64,000 bases of DNA, taken from positions 186,001 through 250,000 of the forward strand of contig NZ_CAAHFH010000003.1 in the NCBI RefSeq assembly GCF_900890705.1, given 5' to 3'. The notes below the pieces were generated by a model. That model ran no database searches. It was not told where the DNA came from and was given only the letters and a program-made list of their open reading frames with translations. Both the position numbers and the translations under genes were made by a program. Origin of the DNA: Pontiella sulfatireligans. GTDB taxonomy: Bacteria; Verrucomicrobiota; Kiritimatiellia; Kiritimatiellales; Pontiellaceae. The stretch's first letter is position 1. Each line of letters starts with the position of its first letter. Shown in pieces: positions 18,347-26,557 of this stretch.

Positions 18347-19939
18347 CTATCCATTCCGCTTCGGCAAGTGAGGTAGTACAATATCAAACTGCTCCGTCAT
18401 ATCAGTCAGCACGGGGCTGTATTCAGGCATTCCTGCAACATTCCGGGTTTCATTCGGATCCGCTTCATAATCATACAGTTCACGCCCAACCACTTCGCCG
18501 GAATGGGTGTATTGCAGGTTTTCCACCGAGGTCTTCCGCCACTCCACATACCGGTAGCGCGGTGTACGGATCGCCCAACCCATCACTAGGCCCTCATCAT
18601 CCATATTCCGCAAATACTGGCTCACCGCCGGCTTGTTCTCTAAGGGACGCTCGCTACGCATCAGATTGATCAGACTTTTTCCTTCCAGTCCAGACGGCGG
18701 CTCCAATCCGGTTAGTTCGCATAGGGTTGGAAAAACATCAACAAACTCGGTCATGATTTTATCTTCGACAACTCTGCCGGGAATGGACGGCGATGCAATG
18801 ATTAGGGGCGCGCGCGTGGCTTCCTCAAAATTGGTGTGTTTGCCCCAGACTTGCTTATCGCCCAGATGAAAGCCGTGATCGCCCCAAAGGCAGATCACTG
18901 TATTGTCCTGCAGCCCTGCTTCTTCCAACGCCTGGAGTAGTTTTCCGACCTGCGCATCGACATAGGAAACGCAGGCCGCATAGCCGTGCAGCATGTGGCG
19001 TTGCAGGTCTTCTGGAATCGCCCCCTCGCCGGGAACCGGATGGAAGCCACGCGCTTCAACATATTCTGTTTCGGCGTAGCGGACGCCATCTTCGGGGTAG
19101 TGCTGGACCGCTGCCAACTTAAAATCGTCAGGCGAATACAGATCCCAATATTTTTTCGGAGCCACGAACGGCAGATGCGGTTTATAGAACCCGACCGCCA
19201 GAAAGAACGGTTCTTTGTTTTTTCCGAAGCGGCGGATTGCCTTGATCGCCGGCGCGGCCATCACATTGCCTTCCGCGTAGGCTTCGTCGGGGAGATCCAT
19301 CGACTCGCAAACCGGACGCGCGCCTTCTACCGTCGAGAGAAACGCCATGCGGTCTGATTTTTTCTTTATGCCGCGCCGTGTTATTTCAGCGGCAGCAGAT
19401 TCAAGAATTTTACGGGTGACCGGATCCTGATAACCACCACCGACGGGCTTAACGGGATAAAGGGATTCGTCCCAATCCCACCGGACGCCTTTCGGCCCGC
19501 TCCAGCTTCGCGTATCCTGCCCCTTGTCGGTATTGCGGCTGTCCATGACCTTGCCGAAACCCAACGTGATGTATCCATTGGCCTTGAAATGTTCCGGAAT
19601 CGTCCTGAGCTGCGGCGCTCGTTTGCGGGCCGTGTCGATATGCCAGAGCTCGCCGCCCATATTGTAGACCTGCGTGGTGTCCGGCCGAAGACCGGTCATG
19701 ATGCTCATGCGGGTCGGACCGCAGAGCGCCACCTGACAATAGTTGTTCCGAAAAACCGTACCCTTTTCAGCAAGCCGGTCCATATTCGGGGTCTTCACCA
19801 CGGGATGGTCATAACAGCCCAGCCACGGTTTCAGGTCGTCGATCGCGATAAACAGCACGTTCTTCGGTTGCCCGGAAAAACTTGTACTGCCCGTAACCAT
19901 CAGCAATCCGATGCCTATATATTTCAGCATATTTCTCAT
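18347..19939 (-). CDS. Exported S1-family sulfatase (iduronate-2-sulfatase-like)
   Basis: A 530-residue type I sulfatase that removes sulfate esters from glycans. A signal peptide (IGIGLLMVTGSTSFS) precedes NVLFIAIDDLKPWLGCY, whose Asp pair binds calcium. The formylglycine motif is CGPTR with Cys73, so it belongs to the Cys-type matured by an anaerobic radical-SAM or FGE enzyme not encoded here. Further motifs are KANGYITLGFGKV, FFLAVGFYKPHLPF and LWGDHGFHLGDKQVWGKHTN. These fit the iduronate-2-sulfatase-like group (S1_7 type). The ATG at 19939 has GAGGGAA upstream. It is first in an operon with the beta-propeller protein, and the shared palindrome lies 96 bp upstream. Confidence 0.93.
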   Translation of the reverse strand: MRNMLKYIGIGLLMVTGSTSFSGQPKNVLFIAIDDLKPWLGCYDHPVVKTPNMDRLAEKGTVFRNNYCQVALCGPTRMSIMTGLRPDTTQVYNMGGELWHIDTARKRAPQLRTIPEHFKANGYITLGFGKVMDSRNTDKGQDTRSWSGPKGVRWDWDESLYPVKPVGGGYQDPVTRKILESAAAEITRRGIKKKSDRMAFLSTVEGARPVCESMDLPDEAYAEGNVMAAPAIKAIRRFGKNKEPFFLAVGFYKPHLPFVAPKKYWDLYSPDDFKLAAVQHYPEDGVRYAETEYVEARGFHPVPGEGAIPEDLQRHMLHGYAACVSYVDAQVGKLLQALEEAGLQDNTVICLWGDHGFHLGDKQVWGKHTNFEEATRAPLIIASPSIPGRVVEDKIMTEFVDVFPTLCELTGLEPPSGLEGKSLINLMRSERPLENKPAVSQYLRNMDDEGLVMGWAIRTPRYRYVEWRKTSVENLQYTHSGEVVGRELYDYEADPNETRNVAGMPEYSPVLTDMTEQFDIVLPHLPKRNG

Positions 19940-20034
19940 GTATTCCCTCAAATCCCCCCACCCGCAGAACGATGTGTTCATTCTTCCAGACGGAATGAAT
20001 AGGGAAGATACCGTATATCACACCGCATTGGCTA

Positions 20035-20051
20035 CTGGTGGAATCTCTAGG
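20035..20051 (-). promoter_or_regulatory. Copy 1 of the shared palindromic site (candidate operator)
   Basis: CTGGTG-GAAT-CTCTAG followed by G. The 12-nt core GGAATCTCTAGG (20040-20051) is identical in two other gaps of the window. It lies 96 bp before the sulfatase start at 19939, and also upstream of the divergent hydrolase at 20171. This copy is an imperfect inverted repeat (four or five of six pairs). Binding by the LuxR-type regulator encoded at 46.3-46.9 kb is inference. Confidence 0.65.
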
Positions 20052-20170
20052 CAGGGACGGACCGCCGGGCTGTCCGCCGTATGCATTAATCCCTCCCGAA
20101 AAACAGATGGTAAACCTCGCTCATTGAGGTAGGTTAGCTGGAGCTGTAAAAACCCCAAAGAGAACCAACC

Positions 20171-20953
20171 ATGAAGAGACTGTTTCTATTTCTGACAACA
20201 CTGATCGTATTGACGAGCGCGCAGGCAAAGAGCCTGAAGGTGCTGTTTGTTGGCAACAGCTATACCTACGTCGGCGCAATGCCGGAAATTCTACGGACCA
20301 TGGCCGAGGCCAAAGGCCACGAACTGATCTATGAGCAACAGACTCCCGGAGGCCGCAGCTTTCAGCAGCACTGGGAAGAGAAAAAAGCGGTCGAAAAAAT
20401 GAAAGCGGGCAACTTTGATGTGATTGTACTGCAAAACCAGAGCTTCGAACCGGTCGGCGATCCGGAAAAAATGATGAAATACGGCAAGTTGCTGGCGGCC
20501 GAAGTCGACAAATCGGGAGCGGAAAAGCTCTATTATCTGACCATGGCCTACAATGCACCGGTAAAATGGATGCAGGGTGATTCGGAGGAAGCCCGCAAAG
20601 GGATCGCCCTACTGCCTCAAATGCACGAACGGCTGGTTGAGTCCTATACCCGTCTCGCCAACGAAACGGAAGGAAGGATTGCACCGGTCGGTATTGCATG
20701 GAAGCTGGCCTATGAATCGAATCCCGATCTGCAGCTTCATTCCGCCGACCACTCGCACCCCACCACCACCGGCGCCTACCTGACCTCCCTGGTTTTCTAC
20801 TCTACCCTCTTCGACGAGGAGGCCTCCGATATGCCAGGGGAACTGACCGTCGAGATGCGCAAAAAGGACAAAATAAAATTCATCAAAATCAAGCTCGACG
20901 CCCAAACCCGCAAAACCCTCGAAGCCGCCGCAAAGGCGGCCTGCAAGGAATAA
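20171..20953 (+). CDS. Secreted SGNH/DUF4886-like hydrolase
   Basis: A 260-residue exported protein (signal peptide MKRLFLFLTTLIVLTSAQA). It starts with KVLFVGNSYTYVGAMPEIL, where the Ser of GNSYT would be the nucleophile of an SGNH-type esterase. IVLQNQSFEPV may provide the oxyanion Asn, and DHSHPTTTGAYL the Asp-x-x-His of the catalytic pair. This is the pattern of DUF4886/GDSL-like proteins that often deacetylate glycans. It is divergent from the sulfatase operon, with the shared palindrome between them, so it may act on the same polysaccharide. The last 40 residues are Lys-rich and helical. Confidence 0.82.
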   Translation: MKRLFLFLTTLIVLTSAQAKSLKVLFVGNSYTYVGAMPEILRTMAEAKGHELIYEQQTPGGRSFQQHWEEKKAVEKMKAGNFDVIVLQNQSFEPVGDPEKMMKYGKLLAAEVDKSGAEKLYYLTMAYNAPVKWMQGDSEEARKGIALLPQMHERLVESYTRLANETEGRIAPVGIAWKLAYESNPDLQLHSADHSHPTTTGAYLTSLVFYSTLFDEEASDMPGELTVEMRKKDKIKFIKIKLDAQTRKTLEAAAKAACKE

Positions 20954-20982
20954 GGGGCAGACTGCCCCCCTGCCCCAAAACA

Positions 20983-21999
20983 TTAATTTACAGGGTTGGC
21001 ACCTTCATCCATCTTGATTTCCTGAATAAGCCACTTCGTGAATCCCAGAACGGAGTGGGGATCCGTTTCCGGACCGACAGGGCGACCACGTCCATCTGCG
21101 TGGGGGAACGTATTCAGATAGTAGTGCATCTTGGGGTGATGCTTTGGAAGACCAGCCTCCCAGAACTTCTGAAGCCAGTCCCGTTCCATAAACTCGTAGT
21201 ACACCTTTCCTTTCCAGCGAATTGGACCGTAATAGAAGATATATTCCTTGTTCTGGCCGAGCGTCCATTTTGCGCCCTCGACGACCTTTTCGGGCTTTCC
21301 CCATCCTGTTTCCAACGGCCAGTGGCGGTTGAATTGGTGGCACTCGTAGGCGATCCCGTCGCACTTGTCCATAATAGGCTGAAAGCGCTTGTCCGTCGCA
21401 AAGAACGACGGTTCCTGGACCATCTGGATGAGCTTATAGTTGTCGTGCTTCAGGAGGCTCTGCTTGTGGGCCTTCTTGAACAGGACGCGTATATCATCAA
21501 AATCCTTCTCATAGAGAATCCGGGTGTCTTCCTTAAAGGGCCCCGGTTTGGCGTCTTTGTGCCCTCGGTGTATGGCAAGGTCGTACTCGCGACAGATCAG
21601 TATGTGCTCCACCACGCCGCCTTGGGATTCCCATTGGCGAATCACACGCACCAGAAGGTTCTTCTTCGGATCGAGATCATCACGGGCCTCGCTAAGCCCC
21701 CAGTAATGCTCAAAGAATACCCGCTTGGTTTTAAAATCGCCGTCCAGCCATCCCTTGACTACATCCAGGTTTTCGGCCACGTAGGGGTAATTCCCCTTCT
21801 GCTCCGCGAAGGTCGGGGTGCCCGCCCAGGACCCGCCATGGTTATGACCGTGGTCCATTGCTGCTGTCCGGGGCAAGGGACGAAGCCCGACGAGGCCGTG
21901 CGTCCGGCTTGGCTCCCCTGATGCTGCATGGGCAATAACGCCGATCAGCACAATACCGGGGAGTATTGCCATCGTTTTCAGTCTCGGAATAATGTGCAT
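20983..21999 (-). CDS. Secreted protein of unknown function
   Basis: A 338-residue exported protein with a signal peptide (MAILPGIVLIGVIAHAASG after a short basic lead). The mature part begins with a His-rich stretch (AAMDHGHNHGG) and has many aromatic and His residues, with patterns such as GIAYECHQFNRHWPLETGWG and HHPKMHYYLNTFPHADG. I do not recognise the family. The His, Glu and Asp content would suit a metal-dependent hydrolase or a glycan-active protein, but no motif decides this. The ATG at 21999 has AGGAG upstream. It is convergent with the SGNH-like hydrolase, and the 22000-22235 gap behind it holds no gene. Confidence 0.7.
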   Translation of the reverse strand: MHIIPRLKTMAILPGIVLIGVIAHAASGEPSRTHGLVGLRPLPRTAAMDHGHNHGGSWAGTPTFAEQKGNYPYVAENLDVVKGWLDGDFKTKRVFFEHYWGLSEARDDLDPKKNLLVRVIRQWESQGGVVEHILICREYDLAIHRGHKDAKPGPFKEDTRILYEKDFDDIRVLFKKAHKQSLLKHDNYKLIQMVQEPSFFATDKRFQPIMDKCDGIAYECHQFNRHWPLETGWGKPEKVVEGAKWTLGQNKEYIFYYGPIRWKGKVYYEFMERDWLQKFWEAGLPKHHPKMHYYLNTFPHADGRGRPVGPETDPHSVLGFTKWLIQEIKMDEGANPVN

Positions 22000-22235
22000 T
22001 CTTTCTCTCTCCTATATTTGCCGGGCCGTTCAGCAAGTCGAAGGGGCCGTCTCGCTCGACGAGAACAACGGCTGGGCCGAATCCTTATTCCCTCATCTTT
22101 CATAATTCATAGCTTATCGTCCTGCCCCCTGCCCCTTATCATTGTTGAATACCGGCAATCATTTTTCGACAGAATAACAAGACGGTGCGGAACAGGGTTT
22201 GCCCAGGCCGACCCCTGCCCCGAAAAACAATGAAA

Positions 22236-23531
22236 TTATAACTCTGCTAAACAATCCAAGGCAAACAGAGGAAGATCTATCAGTTTCCCGCTTGAACTGA
22301 AATTACCAAGACTGCATCGAAGAAGCTGTTTCGGGTTGAATTTTTCATCATAGGTTTTCAGGCTTTTGGCTTTCAGGTTAATGCCCGCCTTGATCTCGAG
22401 CGGGAAGACATCATCCTTCGTTTGAATAACCAAATCCACCTCGGCTCTGCCGCTACTGGCCCAATAATAAAGTTCAAATGCAGGGTTGAGCTGCTGCATG
22501 GAATAATTTTCAACCAATGCACCCTTAAAATGAGTAAACAGCTCATTTGAAAAAACAATCGCTTCCGGCTTCAACCGGGTCATTGCACCCAGCAGACCGA
22601 CATCAAACAGGTAAACCTTAAACGCTTTCTCCGTATATGCACGAAGAGGCAAAAGCGGCTTCGATACACTCTGAGCCTTTAGAATAAGCCCCGCATCCTG
22701 TAGCCACAGCAACGCCGTCTCATACTCGCGGGCTCTTGCGGAGTGCTTAACCGCTGAAAAAACAAAACGCCGGTTCTCTTTTGACAGGTGCAATGGGATC
22801 GAATCCCAAATCTGCTTTATTTTGAGTGCCTCTGCCGGAGAGGAATGCTTCGCGAAGTCGTTGGCATAGGATCTCAACAACTCCATCTGTATATCCCGAA
22901 CCCGCTGAACATCCCTATGCTCAACATAGTCAGCAACGACCTCCGGCAACCCTCCAGTAAAAAAATATTTTTTCAACAGCTCAACCAATTCGGCGTGAAA
23001 CACTTCGGGAATCGCTTTCACCCCGAGATGAATGTCCGGAAGAACTGCCAACAAACTCTCTTTCTTCAACGCCGTCAAAAATTCCGAAAAATTCAGAGGA
23101 TACAGATCCAGAAAATTCACCTTCCCGACCGGAAAGGATTTAGCCCCCGCCAATGCAACACCCAGCAAAGAGCCGGCAGCGACAATATGATATTCATTCA
23201 GTTTTTCATTGAAGTACTTGAGTGCCTTAAGCGTTTGCGGAGAAGATTGAATTTCATCAAAAATAATCAGTGTTTCTCCCGGAACAATGGCCTGCCCCGA
23301 TAGAATTCCAAGATACTCAACGATGCGCTCAACGCCGAGATCCTCCTTGAGGGCATCACTCATCCCGGATTGTTCCTCAAAATTCACATACACATGATTT
23401 TGATACTCGTTTATTGCGAATTCCTTGAGCAAATAGGTTTTCCCCGTCTGTCGCGCACCCCGTAATATCAGGGGTTTGCGGCGGTCGGAATGCTTCCATG
23501 CAACAAGGGATTGATATAAATCTCTCTTCAT
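22236..23531 (-). CDS. AAA-type ATPase with DUF4143 domain
   Basis: A 431-residue P-loop ATPase. The N-terminal AAA_14 domain has Walker A GARQTGKTYLLKEF (about 25-38) and Walker B LIIFDEIQSSPQTLKALKYF. The C-terminal DUF4143 domain ends with the nuclease-like strand pattern AEVDLVIQTKDDVFPLEIKAG. These proteins are common in accessory regions, are sometimes linked to toxin-antitoxin or defence loci, and have no agreed function. It stands alone beside the SEC-C/RelE-like fusion gene on the same strand, 118 bp apart. No clear ribosome-binding site is seen before the ATG at 23531. Confidence 0.88.
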   Translation of the reverse strand: MKRDLYQSLVAWKHSDRRKPLILRGARQTGKTYLLKEFAINEYQNHVYVNFEEQSGMSDALKEDLGVERIVEYLGILSGQAIVPGETLIIFDEIQSSPQTLKALKYFNEKLNEYHIVAAGSLLGVALAGAKSFPVGKVNFLDLYPLNFSEFLTALKKESLLAVLPDIHLGVKAIPEVFHAELVELLKKYFFTGGLPEVVADYVEHRDVQRVRDIQMELLRSYANDFAKHSSPAEALKIKQIWDSIPLHLSKENRRFVFSAVKHSARAREYETALLWLQDAGLILKAQSVSKPLLPLRAYTEKAFKVYLFDVGLLGAMTRLKPEAIVFSNELFTHFKGALVENYSMQQLNPAFELYYWASSGRAEVDLVIQTKDDVFPLEIKAGINLKAKSLKTYDEKFNPKQLLRCSLGNFSSSGKLIDLPLFALDCLAEL

Positions 23532-23649
23532 AAATCACGTTTTACCAACAAAAACCGTGCATGTCATCACGTTTAATCAATGTATTTTAGACAAACTACC
23601 ACAAATATCGAACGAATATAACCCCACCGCCCTGACACCTTTTCCTGAA

Positions 23650-25743
23650 TCAGGCGTGGCGTCTGATCCAGGATTCGAGGTCTTGGCGAGGGATGAGATC
23701 CAGGACGGTGAGGCTCTGGCCTGGAACCCAGCGCAGGAGCAGGCGATAGTTCCGTCCAATGCGGACGCGGTAAATGTTGGCGAGTTGTTTGATGCTGCGT
23801 GCGTTGCGCCATACAGCCGGGTCGTATACCGCAAAAGATGCAATCGCCTTCACGGCACTGGCGACAGCCGATCCAGGAACACTCCGGCATGCATCCCTGA
23901 AGTTGCCGTGATAATCGGGAACGACGATGGTTCGGGCATTTTCGCCGGGCATCGCGGGCGCTGCGGCATCTTCGTTTTCGGTGTTCTCACTTGTGGGTTT
24001 CTGTGTGGCTGAGGCGCGTTGCGCGTGCTGCCGTTCCCGATCCAGTTCGTGTCTGAGTTGCTGCCACTTTTCCTGCTGGTTGCCAATTTCGGCCTTCAGA
24101 CTGTCAATCTGGCGACGCAGGCGGTTCACGGTATCTTGGGCGGCCTCCTGGGTTTCTTTCTTCGGTTTTTCAGGAATGGTCTGGCAGATTTTTTGCTGGC
24201 CGGCGGTGGCGTCCAATTCATTCTTCAACTCCGCGAGCAGGGCCTCTTTTGAGGACAATCCTGTCTCTGCTTCTCTGATCTTTTCGCGAGACTCCGCAAG
24301 CTGTTTGCGCAAGGCTTCGGTTTCCCGCGCCAGTTCCTTGTCCAGAGTCCGGTCGGCTTGTTCATTATCATAGTCGTCCAACCACGTATCAACAGGATCG
24401 TCCCAAGGGGAGAGCCCAAGATCAATACGAGCCTGATGAACACACTCCACCAGCAGTTCGTTATCGAGCACGCGGTCTGGACATTCGAGGAGGGCCGCGC
24501 GTGCAAAAAGTATGCTGAGCGCGGGGAATTTGTTGAAGAAAAGATGGGCCAGGTTACAGAACTCGTGGTCGCGGAATCCGCCCGTCTCATCGGGAAGGCA
24601 GCAGAACGCCTTCTGACAGCGTGCCTCAATGGTTTCAAGATGTCCCGGGTTGGTGCATAGGTCGAATTGAAAATCGATCTCATCCCAGTTGACAAGTTCG
24701 CTGTCTTGCGGAACCAGCACGCGTGCACGTTGTGCCATCTCAATATCGTTATGCGCGAGCGCGTATTCCATGAAATCTACAAAGTTCCCTTTGTCAAAGG
24801 GCCAGGTGCTGTCAGATCGCTTTGACCGCTCGACCAGCATGGCAAAAGCAACCTCCGAAAGGCCAAAGGTGCACGCCTTGTGATAAGCGGGCAGAAGCTG
24901 ATTTGTCGTCAGGCGCTCCGGGGTCAACTTCTTGATTTCGTAGGCGCGAAGGCCATAGATGACCTCCTCGTCGTCCACAACACCTGGATTTTCAGCAAGC
25001 TGGCTCTGAGTAACACCTTCATAGGAAGAGGCATCCGCCAAAATGGCTTGATCCTTCTCAAGGCAACAGCGCTTATACTTCTTGCCGCTGCCACAGTGAC
25101 ATGGTTCATTGCGGCCAAGCTTGGGTATAGGGCGGCGTATGGTTTCCCCGTTCCCGATAACTCTCGGCGGTGGACGTTCAGGGAGGCTTTCATGAATGTC
25201 AAATTCCGTCATAAGCGGAAAGGCACCTTCCTTAAGCTCTCCGAGCTCCAGCATATGAATTGAATCGTAAACCATCATGGAGACCGGAGGGGTGCGGATC
25301 TCCTCTTGCAGATATTGCAGGAGTCGGGCGACCTCGTCATGGCGGGATTGGTGACGTAGCGCAAGCTCTGTGGCTAGGCGCCCGAGCAGAGCTTGGCGTT
25401 CATGCGAGAGCATTTCGGCGCGTGCATTTTTGATGAGCGGCTCTATAGCTTCCGCTCCCTGATTTGCATAGGAGTAAGGCAGGTGTGTCAGGTCGTAGAT
25501 CACCGCGGCGCTTTCTGCAAGAATCGTGGGATCGAGCTGGATGTCACAGAAGGCACAGGTAGTCAGCAGGCGATCCAATGCCACATCCTCGCCCTGCTCG
25601 GTCAGTTGAAACGCGAGAGCGTTAACCTCTTCGGTTGTCGTATTCTCAAACAGCTCAGCCAGTTCTGCGATGGCCGGGCGGCAGAACGTGGTTTGGGCCA
25701 ATTTCTGGATTAGTTCCGGGGTAAGTTTCACAGCGCTCTCCAC
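23650..25743 (-). CDS. SEC-C motif protein with coiled coil and C-terminal RelE/ParE-like domain
   Basis: A 697-residue cytoplasmic protein. Residues 1-200 are helical without a known fold. Residues 211-227 are a SEC-C zinc motif (RNEPCHCGSGKKYKRCC). Residues about 465-600 form a long coiled coil (KQLAESREKIREAETGLSSK and following). The last 90 residues (from VVPDYHGNFRDACRSVP to QDLESWIRRHA) have the pattern of RelE/ParE-type toxin or mRNA-interferase domains, with IYRVRIGRNYRLLLRW as the central strands. The combination is unusual; possibly a ribosome-directed nuclease held in check by the rest of the chain. No antitoxin gene is next to it. The start is GTG at 25743, weakly supported. Confidence 0.75.
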   Translation of the reverse strand: MESAVKLTPELIQKLAQTTFCRPAIAELAELFENTTTEEVNALAFQLTEQGEDVALDRLLTTCAFCDIQLDPTILAESAAVIYDLTHLPYSYANQGAEAIEPLIKNARAEMLSHERQALLGRLATELALRHQSRHDEVARLLQYLQEEIRTPPVSMMVYDSIHMLELGELKEGAFPLMTEFDIHESLPERPPPRVIGNGETIRRPIPKLGRNEPCHCGSGKKYKRCCLEKDQAILADASSYEGVTQSQLAENPGVVDDEEVIYGLRAYEIKKLTPERLTTNQLLPAYHKACTFGLSEVAFAMLVERSKRSDSTWPFDKGNFVDFMEYALAHNDIEMAQRARVLVPQDSELVNWDEIDFQFDLCTNPGHLETIEARCQKAFCCLPDETGGFRDHEFCNLAHLFFNKFPALSILFARAALLECPDRVLDNELLVECVHQARIDLGLSPWDDPVDTWLDDYDNEQADRTLDKELARETEALRKQLAESREKIREAETGLSSKEALLAELKNELDATAGQQKICQTIPEKPKKETQEAAQDTVNRLRRQIDSLKAEIGNQQEKWQQLRHELDRERQHAQRASATQKPTSENTENEDAAAPAMPGENARTIVVPDYHGNFRDACRSVPGSAVASAVKAIASFAVYDPAVWRNARSIKQLANIYRVRIGRNYRLLLRWVPGQSLTVLDLIPRQDLESWIRRHA

Positions 25744-26191
25744 ATGTAAATATCATCTTGTTGTACATGGATTTCCAAACATTGGAAAATATAAATTAAG
25801 TCACTACAGCTTCACCGCCCCCACCCGGCGCAATGCGGATCAAAATTTCACCACAGAATACACTGAACACACGGATGATAAAGGCAGGACTGGCTCAAGC
25901 CTCGCCTGCGGTCAGAAAGACGAGGGGGAAAAAGGCTCTGGTCTTTAGGGCTTGGGGCTTAAGGAAAATCGGCCTGTCTGTTAAAAAACCTCAGCCGCAC
26001 CGTCTTTTGAGTTCTCTCGTGGCAAATTTTTTGCAGTTGTACCGTCCAAGATCCTGTCAATTCTGTTCATCCTGTCAAAAAACTCCACTGGTTGGAACCA
26101 ACGCATTATTGAACGTCGAGTTGTAGGCCCGATGCCCCATCGGGCGGAGTGCGGCGGTGCGGGATGCAGTGCGGATGCGCACCGTGTGAGG

Positions 26192-26465
26192 CACCTATCT
26201 AGTATACGCATTTGAACAGAGAGGTTCTGTCCGCGGCCCTACGAAATACAGAATACTTATTGGCTGCTCTTCAAAGTGCGATTGCATAGCAGGAGAGAAA
26301 ATTGCCACGAAGAGGCACAAGAATCACAAGACAACAGGAGTTTAGGTCTTCGTGCATTTTGTGCCTCTTTGTGGCCATCCCATTATTGTAGAGATGGTTA
26401 ATGAATATGTGCTGAAGAATCAGTTACGGCTCAAGCATGAATATTATGCGTATACTGGATAGGTG
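26192..26465. repeat. 20-bp inverted repeat pair, 234 bp apart
   Basis: CACCTATCTAGTATACGCAT (26192-26211) and its reverse complement at 26446-26465 with one mismatch. The enclosed 234 bp encode no protein. The arrangement could be the ends of a small non-autonomous mobile element (MITE-like); no flanking target duplication was identified. Confidence 0.55.
26304..26375. repeat. 17-bp inverted repeat forming a long hairpin
   Basis: GCCACGAAGAGGCACAA (26304-26320) and TTGTGCCTCTTTGTGGC (26359-26375) are complementary at 16 of 17 positions around a 38-nt loop. It lies inside the larger inverted repeat. This is typical of dispersed palindromic intergenic repeats; a regulatory RNA role cannot be excluded. 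Confidence 0.6.
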
Positions 26466-26557
26466 GGGCACACGGCCTACAGCGTTCCAAAGCATGGGAC
26501 TTTCGTATTTGGAAGCTGCAGCCCGGCGATCGAGCCCCGCCTTACGCCTTGATCCTT

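Larger units (their letters stand above)
25744..26557. other. Gene-free 814-bp interval with inverted repeats
   Basis: No credible coding region. It carries two inverted repeats listed separately and A/C-rich stretches resembling the dispersed 'ttcaccacagaatacactgaacac' type of intergenic repeat seen in relatives of this group. Short frames starting with MRILDR on both arms are products of the repeat, not genes. Confidence 0.5.

Noticed and set aside
25981..26211. Small minus-strand gene starting MRILDR
   Set aside because: The same start appears on the opposite repeat arm at about 26446, so it is produced by the inverted repeat; no domain or codon pattern.
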